Shown here in pieces: positions 33,931 through 44,467 of a stretch of DNA of 64,000 nt (within the stretch, counting starts at the first letter, position 1; every line of letters begins with the position of its first letter). The translations under genes were made by a program, and so were the position numbers. The DNA is from Streptomyces roseoverticillatus. GTDB taxonomy: Bacteria; Actinomycetota; Actinomycetes; Streptomycetales; Streptomycetaceae. The stretch is taken from assembly GCF_000719265.1 (NCBI RefSeq), contig NZ_JOFL01000023.1:1-64000 (forward strand), given 5' to 3'. Under the pieces are notes generated by a model. The model did not search any database, was not told the DNA's origin, and was given only the letters and a program-made list of their open reading frames with translations.

Positions 33931-34521
33931 GGACGGGCTTTGATGGGTGAGCGTCTCCAGCAGCCGCCGCGCCCCCTCCCCGTCGATCCGTTCCGCCAGC
34001 TCCGCCAGCGGCGCCCCGCCCTCCCGCAGCAGGCCGCTCTCGCGGGCGCGCCGCACCCCCGTGTCCAGCCAGTGCCAGAGCAGCGGGTTGGCAACGAGCA
34101 CCTGCGGGTCGAACTCCACGCGGTTGCCCCCGGCGTCCCGCAGCACGAGCCGCGGTGTCATGCCGTCCGCCCGGCGCACCTGTGTGAGCAGGTCCGTACG
34201 GACGCGTTTCTCGCCCAGCAGGCCGCGCACGGCGAGCCAGCCGTCGCCGGCGGTGACCCGCTGCGGCAGCAGGACGGCCAGCAGGAGCGCGCCGAGGCCG
34301 GTCCAGCAGGCGGCGCGCGGTCCGTCGAGCCCGCCGCGGGCGAGGTCGGCGAGGAGGAGGACGCCCGCGAGGGCTGAGCCGCAGTACCAGGCGGCCCGCG
34401 CCTCGCGCCGCCAGCCCCGGTCGTGGGCGAGGACCGCACCGCCGGGCGGCCGGGCCTTGGTCCGTGCCGTCCGCGCGACGGGTCCGCCCGCCCGCGCCTT
34501 CGAGAGCTGTCGCCGTCCCAT
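33910..34521 (-). CDS. Membrane protein of unknown function
   Basis: 203 aa. A basic Arg/Lys-rich N-terminus (GRRQLSKARAGGPVARTART) precedes two closely spaced hydrophobic helices (AWYCGSALAGVLLLADLARG; ACWTGLGALLLAVLLPQRVT). A cytosolic PH-like C-terminal domain follows (GWLAVRGLLGEKRVRTDLLT, RLVLRDAGGNRVEFDPQVLV). The layout resembles PH-domain (bPH2-type) membrane proteins. The last few residues are encoded by a dispersed repeat. Divergent from the APC permease. Confidence 0.72.
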   Translation of the reverse strand: MGRRQLSKARAGGPVARTARTKARPPGGAVLAHDRGWRREARAAWYCGSALAGVLLLADLARGGLDGPRAACWTGLGALLLAVLLPQRVTAGDGWLAVRGLLGEKRVRTDLLTQVRRADGMTPRLVLRDAGGNRVEFDPQVLVANPLLWHWLDTGVRRARESGLLREGGAPLAELAERIDGEGARRLLETLTHQSPSGGTSQR

Positions 34522-34741
34522 GCCCGTGACGCTAGGCCCGTACCGGGGGCGGAACGTCCGGTATTGACGGGCTGCTGACGTCACTTGGGCCAACCCTTAC
34601 GCCCCGCTGACGTATCCCGGCCCCGGCCGTCAAGAACGCGTGAAGATCCCTCCGGAACGCGCCAAGAGCCCGCCAAGGGTGTGCGCGGGCGCGCGGGGCC
34701 GGCTGCACGCTGGGCGTCCCACTCACGGAGGTACGAACAGA

Positions 34742-36643
34742 ATGTCCCTGCTCGCGCACGCGCACCAGCGGCCCGAAGGGGCCGACGAGGAACCGCCCGA
34801 TACCGGCGCCGCGCAGCCGTCCGCCGAGGACCGGCACCGGCTGACCGCCCCTCAGGGGCTCGCGGCCCTCTCGCTGGACGCGATGGCGTCGGTGGCCTAC
34901 GGGCCCGAGGCGATCGTCCTGGTGCTGGCCGCGGCGGGCGCGTACGGGCTGGGCTTCACGCTCCCCGTCACCTTCGCGATCGCCGCGCTGCTGGCGGTCC
35001 TCGTCGCCTCCTACCGGCAGGTCATCGCGGCGTTCCCGGACGGCGGCGGCTCGTACGCGGTCGCCAAGCGGCACCTCGGCCGGCGCACCGCCCTGGTGAC
35101 CGCGGCCTCCCTGGTGCTGGACTACGTGCTGAACGTGGCGGTGTCGGTCACCGCCGGCGTCGCCGCCCTGACCTCCGCCTTCCCCTCCCTCTACGCGGAC
35201 CGGCTGTGGATCTGCCTGGGCGTGCTGGCCCTGGTGACGGGGGTGAACCTGCGCGGCATCGTGGAGTCCGCGAAGTGGTTCATGCTGCCGACCGCCGTGT
35301 TCGTCGGCTCGATCCTGACCATGATCGTGGCCGGGCTGCTGCGGGACGCCCCCGCGAGCACCGAGGCCGCCGCCGGGCACGCCTCCGTGCTCGCCGGGAA
35401 CGCCACGTCCGTGGGTGCCCTGCTGCTCCTGAAGGCGTTCGCCGCCGGCTGCTCCGCCCTCACCGGCGTCGAGGCCGTGGCCAACGCCGTGCCGGCCTTC
35501 CGCGCCCCGGCGCAGCGGCGGGCCCAGCGCACGGAGGTCGCACTGGGCGCCCTGCTGGGCGCCATGCTGATCGGCCTGGCGGTGCTCATCGGCCGCTTCC
35601 ACCTGCAGCCGGTGGAGGGCGTCACCGTCCTCGCGCAGCTCGCCGACGCCTCCCTCGGTCACAACTGGGCCTTCTACGTGGTGCAGTTCGCGACGGTCGT
35701 GCTGCTGGCGCTGGCCGCGAACACGTCCTTCGGCGGGCTGCCCGTCCTGATGGCCCTGCTGGCCCGGGACAACTACCTGCCGCACGTCTTCGGCCTCAAG
35801 GCGGACCGGCAGGTGCACCGGCACGGCGTGCTGGCCCTCGCGGCGGTCTCCGCGCTGCTGCTGGTCTTCTCCGGGGGCGACGTCAACACGCTCGTGCCGC
35901 TGTTCGCGATCGGGGTGTTCGTGGGCTTCACGATCTGCCAGGTCGGCATGGTGCGGCACTGGCGGCGGGAGCGCTCGGCGGGCTGGCGCGGCAAGGCGCT
36001 CCTCAACGGCTTCGGCGCGCTGCTGACGGGCGTGTCAGCGGTCGTGGTCACGGCCACGAAGTTCGAGGAGGGCGCCTGGCTGATCGCCCTGGCGCTGCCG
36101 CTGATGGTCCTGGTCTTCGAGGCCGTGCACCGTTCGTACGGGCGGATCGGCGAGCGGCTGGGGCTCGGCCGGGTGCCCGAGGCGCCGCGCCGCTGCCACA
36201 GCGTGGTCGTCGTGCCCGTCTCCTCCCTCTCCCGGCTGACCAGCAAGGCCCTGACCGCCGCCGTGTCGCTGGGCGACGAGGTGATCGCGGTGACCGCCGT
36301 CCAGCCCGACGCGGAGGGGGCGCGGGCCGCCGAGACGCTGCGGCGCGACTGGGAGCTGTGGAACCCGGGCGTCGACCTCGTCGAACTGCCCGCCCCCACG
36401 CGCGCCCTGGGCCGCCCCATCGTCGCCTACGTCCACGAGCTCACCGACCGGCACCCCGGCAACCGCGTCACCGTCCTCATCCCCGAGGTCGAGCCCGCCC
36501 ACGTCTGGCAGCGGCTGCTGCAGAACCAGCGCGGCGCGGTCGTGGCCCACGCGGTGCGCCGGGACACGGACGCGGTGATCTGCCGCCTCCGCTTCCGCAT
36601 CGGCGCGGAGCCGGCCGCCCGGCGGACCGGCACACGGCGCTAA
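34742..36643 (+). CDS. APC-superfamily permease, KimA-like potassium transporter
   Basis: 633 aa. A hydrophilic N-terminus of about 35 residues precedes about 12 transmembrane helices (LSLDAMASVAYGPEAIVLVL is the unwound first helix). A soluble C-terminal domain of about 150 residues (SVVVVPVSSLSRLTSKALTA, VDLVELPAPTR, RVTVLIPEVEP) resembles the cytosolic domain of KimA/YdaO. Pattern and length fit KimA, a high-affinity K+/H+ symporter controlled by c-di-AMP; a generic amino-acid permease is the alternative. No ydaO-type riboswitch is evident in the 220-bp upstream gap. ATG at 34742 follows GGAGGTACGAACAGA. Confidence 0.82.
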   Translation: MSLLAHAHQRPEGADEEPPDTGAAQPSAEDRHRLTAPQGLAALSLDAMASVAYGPEAIVLVLAAAGAYGLGFTLPVTFAIAALLAVLVASYRQVIAAFPDGGGSYAVAKRHLGRRTALVTAASLVLDYVLNVAVSVTAGVAALTSAFPSLYADRLWICLGVLALVTGVNLRGIVESAKWFMLPTAVFVGSILTMIVAGLLRDAPASTEAAAGHASVLAGNATSVGALLLLKAFAAGCSALTGVEAVANAVPAFRAPAQRRAQRTEVALGALLGAMLIGLAVLIGRFHLQPVEGVTVLAQLADASLGHNWAFYVVQFATVVLLALAANTSFGGLPVLMALLARDNYLPHVFGLKADRQVHRHGVLALAAVSALLLVFSGGDVNTLVPLFAIGVFVGFTICQVGMVRHWRRERSAGWRGKALLNGFGALLTGVSAVVVTATKFEEGAWLIALALPLMVLVFEAVHRSYGRIGERLGLGRVPEAPRRCHSVVVVPVSSLSRLTSKALTAAVSLGDEVIAVTAVQPDAEGARAAETLRRDWELWNPGVDLVELPAPTRALGRPIVAYVHELTDRHPGNRVTVLIPEVEPAHVWQRLLQNQRGAVVAHAVRRDTDAVICRLRFRIGAEPAARRTGTRR

Positions 36644-36717
36644 TCACCCTGTCGTAATCCTCCCCCATCGTTGATCGTTGGTCCGTACGGTCCCGACCGC
36701 GAGGGGGAGAACCGAAC

Positions 36718-37968
36718 ATGCCGATCAGCCGCAGACTGCTCTTGGCCGGGGGTGCGGGCATCGCACTGACCGGGTGCGGGTCCAATACGGGGCGCGGCGG
36801 GGAGGAGGGGCCGGGCCGGCCCCGGCTCTCCCACTGGTACCACCAGTACGGCGAGCCGGGCACGCGGCAGGCGGTGGGCCGGTACGCCGCCGCGTACAAG
36901 GACGCCGCCGTGCGGATCGAGTGGCGGCCCGGGAACTACGACCAGCAGACCGCCGCCGCCCTGCTGACGGACTCCGGGCCGGACGTCTTCGAGGTGGCCG
37001 GCCCGACGGTCGAGCAGATCCAGGCCGGCCAGGTGACCGACCTGACCGGCCTGCTGAAGGACGTCAAGGGCGAATTCGACCCCGTGATCCTCGCGCCCCG
37101 GACCTACCGGGACCGCGTCTGGGGCATCCCCCAGCTCGTCGACACCCAGCTGCTCTACTACCGCAGGAGCATGCTGGACGCGGCGGGCGTGCGGCCGCCG
37201 CAGTCGCTGGACGAGCTCGTGGACGCCGCCCGGCGGCTGACGCGCAAGGACGTCAAGGGGCTCTTCCTGGGCAACTCCGGCGGCGCGGGCGCCCTGGGCG
37301 GCACGCCGCTGTACGCGGCCGGGCTGTCCCTCGTCACCCCCGGCGGACAGGTGGGCTTCGACGACCCGGCCGCGGCGCGCACCCTCGGCAAGCTGCGCCG
37401 GTTCCACACCGACGGCTCGCTGCTGCTGGGCGCGCCCACCGACTGGTTCAACCCGGCGTCCTTCACCCAGGGGCTGGCCGCGATGCAGTGGTGCGGGCTG
37501 TGGGCGCTGCCGCAGGTGAAGAAGGCCCTCGGGGACGACTTCGGGGTGCTTCCCTTCCCGCCGGACGGGCCGGCCGGGCGGCCGTCCGTGCCCGTGGGCG
37601 CGTGGGCGGCGGCCGTCAGCAGCCGCAGCGCGCACCGGGAGGCGGCCGAGGCGTACGTGAAGTGGCTGTGGGTCGAGCGCACCGACTACCAGCAGGACTT
37701 CGCACAGTCCTACGGGCTGCACATCCCCGCCCGCGCCTCCCTCGCCGCCCGGGCCGACCGGCTGAAGTCCGGGGCGGCCGCGGAGGCCGTGCGCTTCACC
37801 AAGGAACACGGCTACGCGCGGCCCCTTTTGTGGACGGAAGCGAGCCAAACCGCCTATCTGGATGCCCTCAGCCGCATCACCCGGGAGGGCGCCGACCCCG
37901 GCAGCGAGCTCAAGGCGGTGGTGCGCAAGGCGAGCGCCGAGCTGCACCGCGTACGGAGCCGCGGCTGA
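36718..37968 (+). CDS. Sugar ABC transporter substrate-binding lipoprotein
   Basis: 416 aa. The signal peptide has a twin arginine (ISRRLLLAGG) and lipobox LTGC (Cys at 20), so export by Tat and lipidation are likely. The mature part is a type-1 extracellular solute-binding protein (PRLSHWYHQYGEPGT, YYRRSMLDAAGV, PVGAWAAAVSSRSAHREAAE, VKWLWVERTDYQQDFAQSYG). GAGGGGGAG precedes the ATG. Its stop overlaps the first permease gene by 1 bp. A carbohydrate substrate is likely; which one is unknown. Confidence 0.93.
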   Translation: MPISRRLLLAGGAGIALTGCGSNTGRGGEEGPGRPRLSHWYHQYGEPGTRQAVGRYAAAYKDAAVRIEWRPGNYDQQTAAALLTDSGPDVFEVAGPTVEQIQAGQVTDLTGLLKDVKGEFDPVILAPRTYRDRVWGIPQLVDTQLLYYRRSMLDAAGVRPPQSLDELVDAARRLTRKDVKGLFLGNSGGAGALGGTPLYAAGLSLVTPGGQVGFDDPAAARTLGKLRRFHTDGSLLLGAPTDWFNPASFTQGLAAMQWCGLWALPQVKKALGDDFGVLPFPPDGPAGRPSVPVGAWAAAVSSRSAHREAAEAYVKWLWVERTDYQQDFAQSYGLHIPARASLAARADRLKSGAAAEAVRFTKEHGYARPLLWTEASQTAYLDALSRITREGADPGSELKAVVRKASAELHRVRSRG

Positions 37969-38897
37969 TGCCCGCGGCCCCGCGCCGCCTCCCCGCCGCC
38001 CGGCAGCGGCACCGCGCGCTGTGGTTCTGGGCCTTCGTGGGCCCCTTCGCCGCGGGGCTCGCCCTCTTCACCTACGTACCGCTCGCCTGGAGCGTGTACC
38101 TGAGCTTCTTCGACGCCCACAACACCGTCTCTCCCACCGAGTTCGTCCGGCTGGACAACTACGCGACGCTGCTGGCCGACGCCTCCTTCCGCTCCTCGCT
38201 CGTGACCTTCGCGGTCTTCAGCGCCTTCATCGTGCCGGCCACGTACGCGCTGTCCCTGGGGCTGGCGCTCGCGGTCAACCGGCTGCGCGCGGGCCGGGCG
38301 TTCTTCCGGTCGGTCTTCTTCCTCCCCACGGCGTGCAGCTACGTCGTGGCGGCCACGGTGTGGAAGCTGTCGGTGTTCAACGGAGTGCGCTTCGGGCTGG
38401 CCAACACCGTCCTCGGCTGGTTCGGGGCCGAGCCGGTGGCCTGGCTGGCCGCCACCGACCCGCCCTGGTACTGGCTGGTCATCGTCACCGTTCGGCTGTG
38501 GCTCCAGGCGGGGTTCTACATGGTGCTGTTCCTGGCCGGCCTCCAGCGCATCCCGCCGCGGCTGTACGAGGCGGCGGCCCTGGACGGCGCCCGGCCCGGC
38601 TGGCAGACCTTCCGCCACATCACGTTCCCGGCGCTGCGCAGCACCTCGGTGGCCGTGGTGCTGCTGCTGATCATCAACGCCTTCCAGGCGTTCGACGAGT
38701 TCTACAACCTCCTGTCGGACCAGCGCGGCTACCCGCCCTACGCCCGGCCGCCGCTGGTCCACCTGTACTACCTCGCCCTCGGCCAGGGGCAGGACCTGGG
38801 GCTGGGCAGTGCCGGGGCGGTGCTGCTGGCGCTGATCATCGCCGTGGTGACGGTCGTGCAGGCCCGCTGGTCGGGGCTCGGCCGGAGAGAGGACTGA
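37968..38897 (+). CDS. Sugar ABC transporter permease, MalF type
   Basis: 309 aa with six transmembrane segments, starting LWFWAFVGPFAAGLALFTYV. The EAA loop contacting the ATPase is YEAAALDGARPGWQTFRHIT. The ATG overlaps the stop of the binding-protein gene (TGATG). It is followed 4 bp later by the second permease. No ATPase gene is adjacent; in Streptomyces the shared ATPase MsiK serves many such importers. Confidence 0.93.
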   Translation: MPAAPRRLPAARQRHRALWFWAFVGPFAAGLALFTYVPLAWSVYLSFFDAHNTVSPTEFVRLDNYATLLADASFRSSLVTFAVFSAFIVPATYALSLGLALAVNRLRAGRAFFRSVFFLPTACSYVVAATVWKLSVFNGVRFGLANTVLGWFGAEPVAWLAATDPPWYWLVIVTVRLWLQAGFYMVLFLAGLQRIPPRLYEAAALDGARPGWQTFRHITFPALRSTSVAVVLLLIINAFQAFDEFYNLLSDQRGYPPYARPPLVHLYYLALGQGQDLGLGSAGAVLLALIIAVVTVVQARWSGLGRRED

Positions 38898-38901
38898 CGA
38901 C

Positions 38902-39738
38902 GTGGACGACGCCCTCGTACGCACCGGGCGGGCCCTGCGGCTGATGCTGCTGACGGCCCTCGCCGTGCTGTTCCTCATCCCCTTCTACCTGCTGGTGCGC
39001 GGCGGCCTGGCCTCCGAGGAGGAGATCACCGCACCCGGCTGGACGCTCTTCCCCACCAGCCCGCACTGGTCGAACGTGCGCGAGCTGTTCACCGACCCGG
39101 ACGTGCCGATGGCCCGGGCCCTGCTGAACTCCTCGCTGATCGCGGTGGCCACCACGCTGGGCACGCTGCTGCTGGCCTCGCTCGCGGGCTACGGGCTGGC
39201 CCGCATCCCCTACCGGCACGCCGACGCCGTCTTCTACGCGATCCTGGGCACCCTGCTGGTGCCGGCGGCGGTCACCTTCGTGCCGTCGTTCGTGCTGGTG
39301 TCGTCGCTGGGCTGGGTCTCCAGCCTGCGCGGGCTGATCGTGCCGACGCTCTTCAGCGCCTTCGCGTGCTTCGTCTTCCGCCAGTACTTCCTGGGCTTCC
39401 CGCGGGAGCTGGAGGACGCGGCGCAGGTCGACGGGCTGGGGTACTGGCGCACGTACTGGCGGGTCGTGGTGCCCAACTCCCGGCCGGTCTTCGCGGCCGT
39501 GGGCACGATCGTCTTCATCGGGGCGTGGAACGCGTTCCTGTGGCCGCTGGTGATCGGGCAGGGCCGCGACTCGTGGACGGTGCAGGTGGCCCTGTCGACG
39601 TTCACCACGGCCCAGACCGTTCAGATCCACGAGCTGTTCGTCGCGGCCGCGGTCTCGATCCTCCCGCTGCTGCTCGTCTTCCTGCTCTTGCAGCGCTACA
39701 TCGTTGCGGGGGTCGAACGTTCGGGGATCGACGACTGA
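38902..39738 (+). CDS. Sugar ABC transporter permease, MalG type
   Basis: 278 aa, six transmembrane segments (LMLLTALAVLFLIPFYLLVR ... LPLLLVFLLLQRYIVAG). The EAA loop is reduced to LEDAAQVDGLGYWRTYWRVV, and the end QRYIVAGVERSGID is typical of MalG-like subunits. The start is GTG. The 3' end overlaps the convergent regulator gene by 43 bp. Completes the importer encoded at 36718-39738. Confidence 0.93.
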   Translation: MDDALVRTGRALRLMLLTALAVLFLIPFYLLVRGGLASEEEITAPGWTLFPTSPHWSNVRELFTDPDVPMARALLNSSLIAVATTLGTLLLASLAGYGLARIPYRHADAVFYAILGTLLVPAAVTFVPSFVLVSSLGWVSSLRGLIVPTLFSAFACFVFRQYFLGFPRELEDAAQVDGLGYWRTYWRVVVPNSRPVFAAVGTIVFIGAWNAFLWPLVIGQGRDSWTVQVALSTFTTAQTVQIHELFVAAAVSILPLLLVFLLLQRYIVAGVERSGIDD

Positions 39739-40730
39739 GGCGCCCTCTGCGCGAGCTGCGTCGTCTTGTGACCGCCGCGCAGGAGGGCCGCGCCCAGGGG
39801 CGTCAGGGTGTGCATCACCGCGCTGCCGTTGCGCAGCGTCAGGACCAGGCCCGCCTCGCGCAGCACGCCCGCGTGCTGGCTGGCCGAGGCCGCGGACACG
39901 CCGACGCGGCGGGCGAGTTCGCTGGTGGTGCAGCCGCCGCCGATGGAGCCGAGGACCGCCGAGCGGGTGTGCCCGACGAGCTTGCCGAGCGAGCGCGGCG
40001 CGGTCGGCACGGCGGGCGCGGACTCCGACATGTGCCGGGCGGGGTAGACGAGGACCGGGGTGAGCTCGGGGTCCTGGTAGGTGACGGGCGTGCGCCGGCA
40101 GAAGAAGGAGGGAACCAGCAGCAGCCCGCGGCCGTTGAGGTGGACGTCGCGGTCGACGGGGTAGTCGGCTTCCAGGACGGGCGCGCGCCAGCGCATCATG
40201 GGCGGCAGTGAGGAGAGCAGGGCGTCCGCGCCGCCGTCCAGCAGGGCCCGGCCGCGCACGGCCCGGTCGGCCTCGATCTGGGCCTGGATGTGCTGCCAGT
40301 AGGGTGCTATCGCGGCGTCGTGGTAGGCCTGGAGCGCGCCGGTGAGCTTGGCGTAGGCGCGCTCGTCGCCCTCGGCCATGGATCGTATCCAAGCGGGGAG
40401 CGTCCGGGCCGTGGAGAGCCGGCCGAGCTCGCGGTGCACCCGCTCGCCCGGCGTCTCGCGCAGGGCCTGCATGCCGGAGTCGAGTCCGAGTACCCCTTCG
40501 GGGGGCGTGAGGAAGTCCGGAAAATACCCGCGGGAAGGCACCAGCGGGGCGAGAAGCCGAGTTTCACCATTCAACCTGGCCCGGGTTTCCGAGCGCCAAT
40601 CCCCGAAGATCGACTCGCCTTGTTTGTCCCGGAGCCGGTGGAGGCTCAATACGGTTTCCCAGAGTGCGTCCGGGTCTCCGGCCAGGCGCAACCGGGCCAG
40701 ATCGAGTCCAGTGAAATGGACGCGCAGCAC
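39696..40730 (-). CDS. ArsR-like winged-helix transcriptional regulator
   Basis: 344 aa, same family as the protein at 1671-2642. The opening is VLRVHFTGLDLARLRLAGDP. The winged helix at the C-terminus is TTSELARRVGVSAASASQHA, GVLREAGLVLTLRNGSAVMH and TLTPLGAALL. GTG at 40730 is chosen by match to the family start; an ATG 18 codons upstream lacks support. The gene is convergent with and overlaps the sugar permease by 43 bp, so the two mRNAs share antisense 3' ends. Regulation of the importer is possible but unproven. Confidence 0.82.
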   Translation of the reverse strand: MLRVHFTGLDLARLRLAGDPDALWETVLSLHRLRDKQGESIFGDWRSETRARLNGETRLLAPLVPSRGYFPDFLTPPEGVLGLDSGMQALRETPGERVHRELGRLSTARTLPAWIRSMAEGDERAYAKLTGALQAYHDAAIAPYWQHIQAQIEADRAVRGRALLDGGADALLSSLPPMMRWRAPVLEADYPVDRDVHLNGRGLLLVPSFFCRRTPVTYQDPELTPVLVYPARHMSESAPAVPTAPRSLGKLVGHTRSAVLGSIGGGCTTSELARRVGVSAASASQHAGVLREAGLVLTLRNGSAVMHTLTPLGAALLRGGHKTTQLAQRAPQSSIPERSTPATM

Positions 40731-40854
40731 CAAACCCCCACATGAGACATCCGCAACCACCCCCCGCTCACTGAGTATGCACACCGATACGAGCTGTTAC
40801 CACGCCCTTTTGGCCACAGTTGAAAGGACTCGCGGGGAACGTGGGGGAAGCGAA

Positions 40855-41100
40855 ATGCTATTCACGCACTCGGGGCCGCGCCCCGCTCGTTCCCGTGGGG
40901 GGTGGCGAGCGAAAAAGCGGCCGCTGAGTATGCGAGTTGCCGCCCGAGCCGATGCGGGCGGCAACAACTCCCGGTGGGGGAGTAAAGAGGGGCGGCGCTC
41001 CCGCACGGGCGCCGCCCCTTCGCCCTGTCCGGCACAGGGAAGCCACAGGTCGGGCACATCTCGGGCGCAGGATCACCACGGGATGACCACCTACCGGTAA
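40855..41100 (+). CDS. Possible small basic protein (uncertain)
   Basis: 81 codons from an ATG preceded by GTGGGGGAAGCGAA. The product is very basic and Arg/Ser-rich (RPARSRGGWRAKKRPLSMRV, NNSRWGSKEGRRSRTGAAP). Codon usage is only weakly biased at third positions, and a hairpin falls inside the frame, so this could equally be an untranslated transcript. It is kept because the ribosome site is reasonable and the surrounding gap is long. Confidence 0.25.
   Translation: MLFTHSGPRPARSRGGWRAKKRPLSMRVAARADAGGNNSRWGSKEGRRSRTGAAPSPCPAQGSHRSGTSRAQDHHGMTTYR
40988..41019. terminator. Hairpin, copy 1
   Basis: 11-bp stem AGGGGCGGCGC with complement GCGCCGCCCCT, and a 10-nt loop TCCCGCACGG. Nearly the same sequence recurs at 41226-41260. 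Confidence 0.65.
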
Positions 41101-41225
41101 CCCCGGCGTCATGTGCCGGAGACGCTGCCGCCCCATCTCGCGCCTCACGGGCCCCATGGGAGCGGCGGAATCCGGCCACCGGGGTTCCGGATGAAGGGCC
41201 TTGGTCCGTACCGGACGGTCCGTGC

Positions 41226-41260
41226 GAAGGGGCGGCCCCCCGCACGGGAGCCGCCCCTTC
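41226..41260 (-). terminator. Hairpin, copy 2, likely ppdK terminator
   Basis: 11-bp perfect stem GAAGGGGCGGC with complement GCCGCCCCTTC and a 13-nt loop containing CCGCACGGGA. It lies 100 bp beyond the ppdK stop on the minus strand. Confidence 0.75.
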
Positions 41261-41359
41261 GAGGTGCTGGAGCCGCCGCCGGGGCTGAGGGTCGGGGTCG
41301 CCCGGGCGGCGGCTCCGCCGCGCCGTCCCGGTTCGTGCCGGGCCGGCGCGGCAGCCGCG

Positions 41360-44077
<2,718 letters not shown>

Positions 44078-44467
44078 GGGACTCGACTCCTCACTGGGGT
44101 CCCCCCGTACACAGTTGGGGGAAGGCGTGCTCAAACGTGCTGACGGCGGGGAGCGTACCCAGATCGAAGGCTTATAGGGAGGTCCACCCCCCGGCCATAT
44201 GGGCGTAACCGCCTGTCAGCCAGCAGATCGAAAGTCACGCCCCGGTAAAGGGTCCGGAAGCCGGTTATTCGACTTCTGAAGACAGAATGACAAACAGAAG
44301 TCGCCACATCACGGAGCGTCGACCAAATGGAGGATGCGGGGTCAAGTCATGAACGCAAGAGGGGTGGCACGCAGTGCCACCCCTCAAGAGATGCACCCCT
44401 GTGTATACCGCTCATCTGAGCGAGGTACTGATCAGGGGTGGCGAGAATCACGCCGTCGTGCGACGCA
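44078..44467. other. Intergenic region between dus and ppdK, 390 bp
   Basis: It must carry the ppdK promoter near 44078-44300 (minus strand). TATAAG-like at 44170-44175 could be a -10 but has no good -35. It also carries the dus terminator at 44359-44385. No gene was recognised in either strand. Confidence 0.5.
44359..44385 (-). terminator. Hairpin terminator of dus gene
   Basis: 12-bp perfect stem GAGGGGTGGCAC with GTGCCACCCCTC and a 3-nt loop GCA, 82 bp beyond the dus stop. The hairpin is nearly symmetric and may act on both strands. Confidence 0.8.

Larger units (their letters stand above)
40731..41359. other. Intergenic region, 629 bp, with two related hairpins
   Basis: It lies between the regulator start and the ppdK stop. 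The first 120 bp is relatively AT-richer and must hold the regulator promoter. Two hairpins of near-identical sequence lie at 40988-41019 and 41226-41260. A short rightward frame at 40855-41100 is listed separately. No conserved gene was recognised. Confidence 0.5.

Noticed and set aside
34522..34741. ydaO (c-di-AMP) riboswitch upstream of the KimA-like gene
   Set aside because: Expected from the family, but no conserved core or paired elements could be recognised by eye.
44165..44200. ppdK promoter based on TATAAG on the minus strand
   Set aside because: No acceptable -35 at a proper distance; noted only as a possibility in the gap entry.
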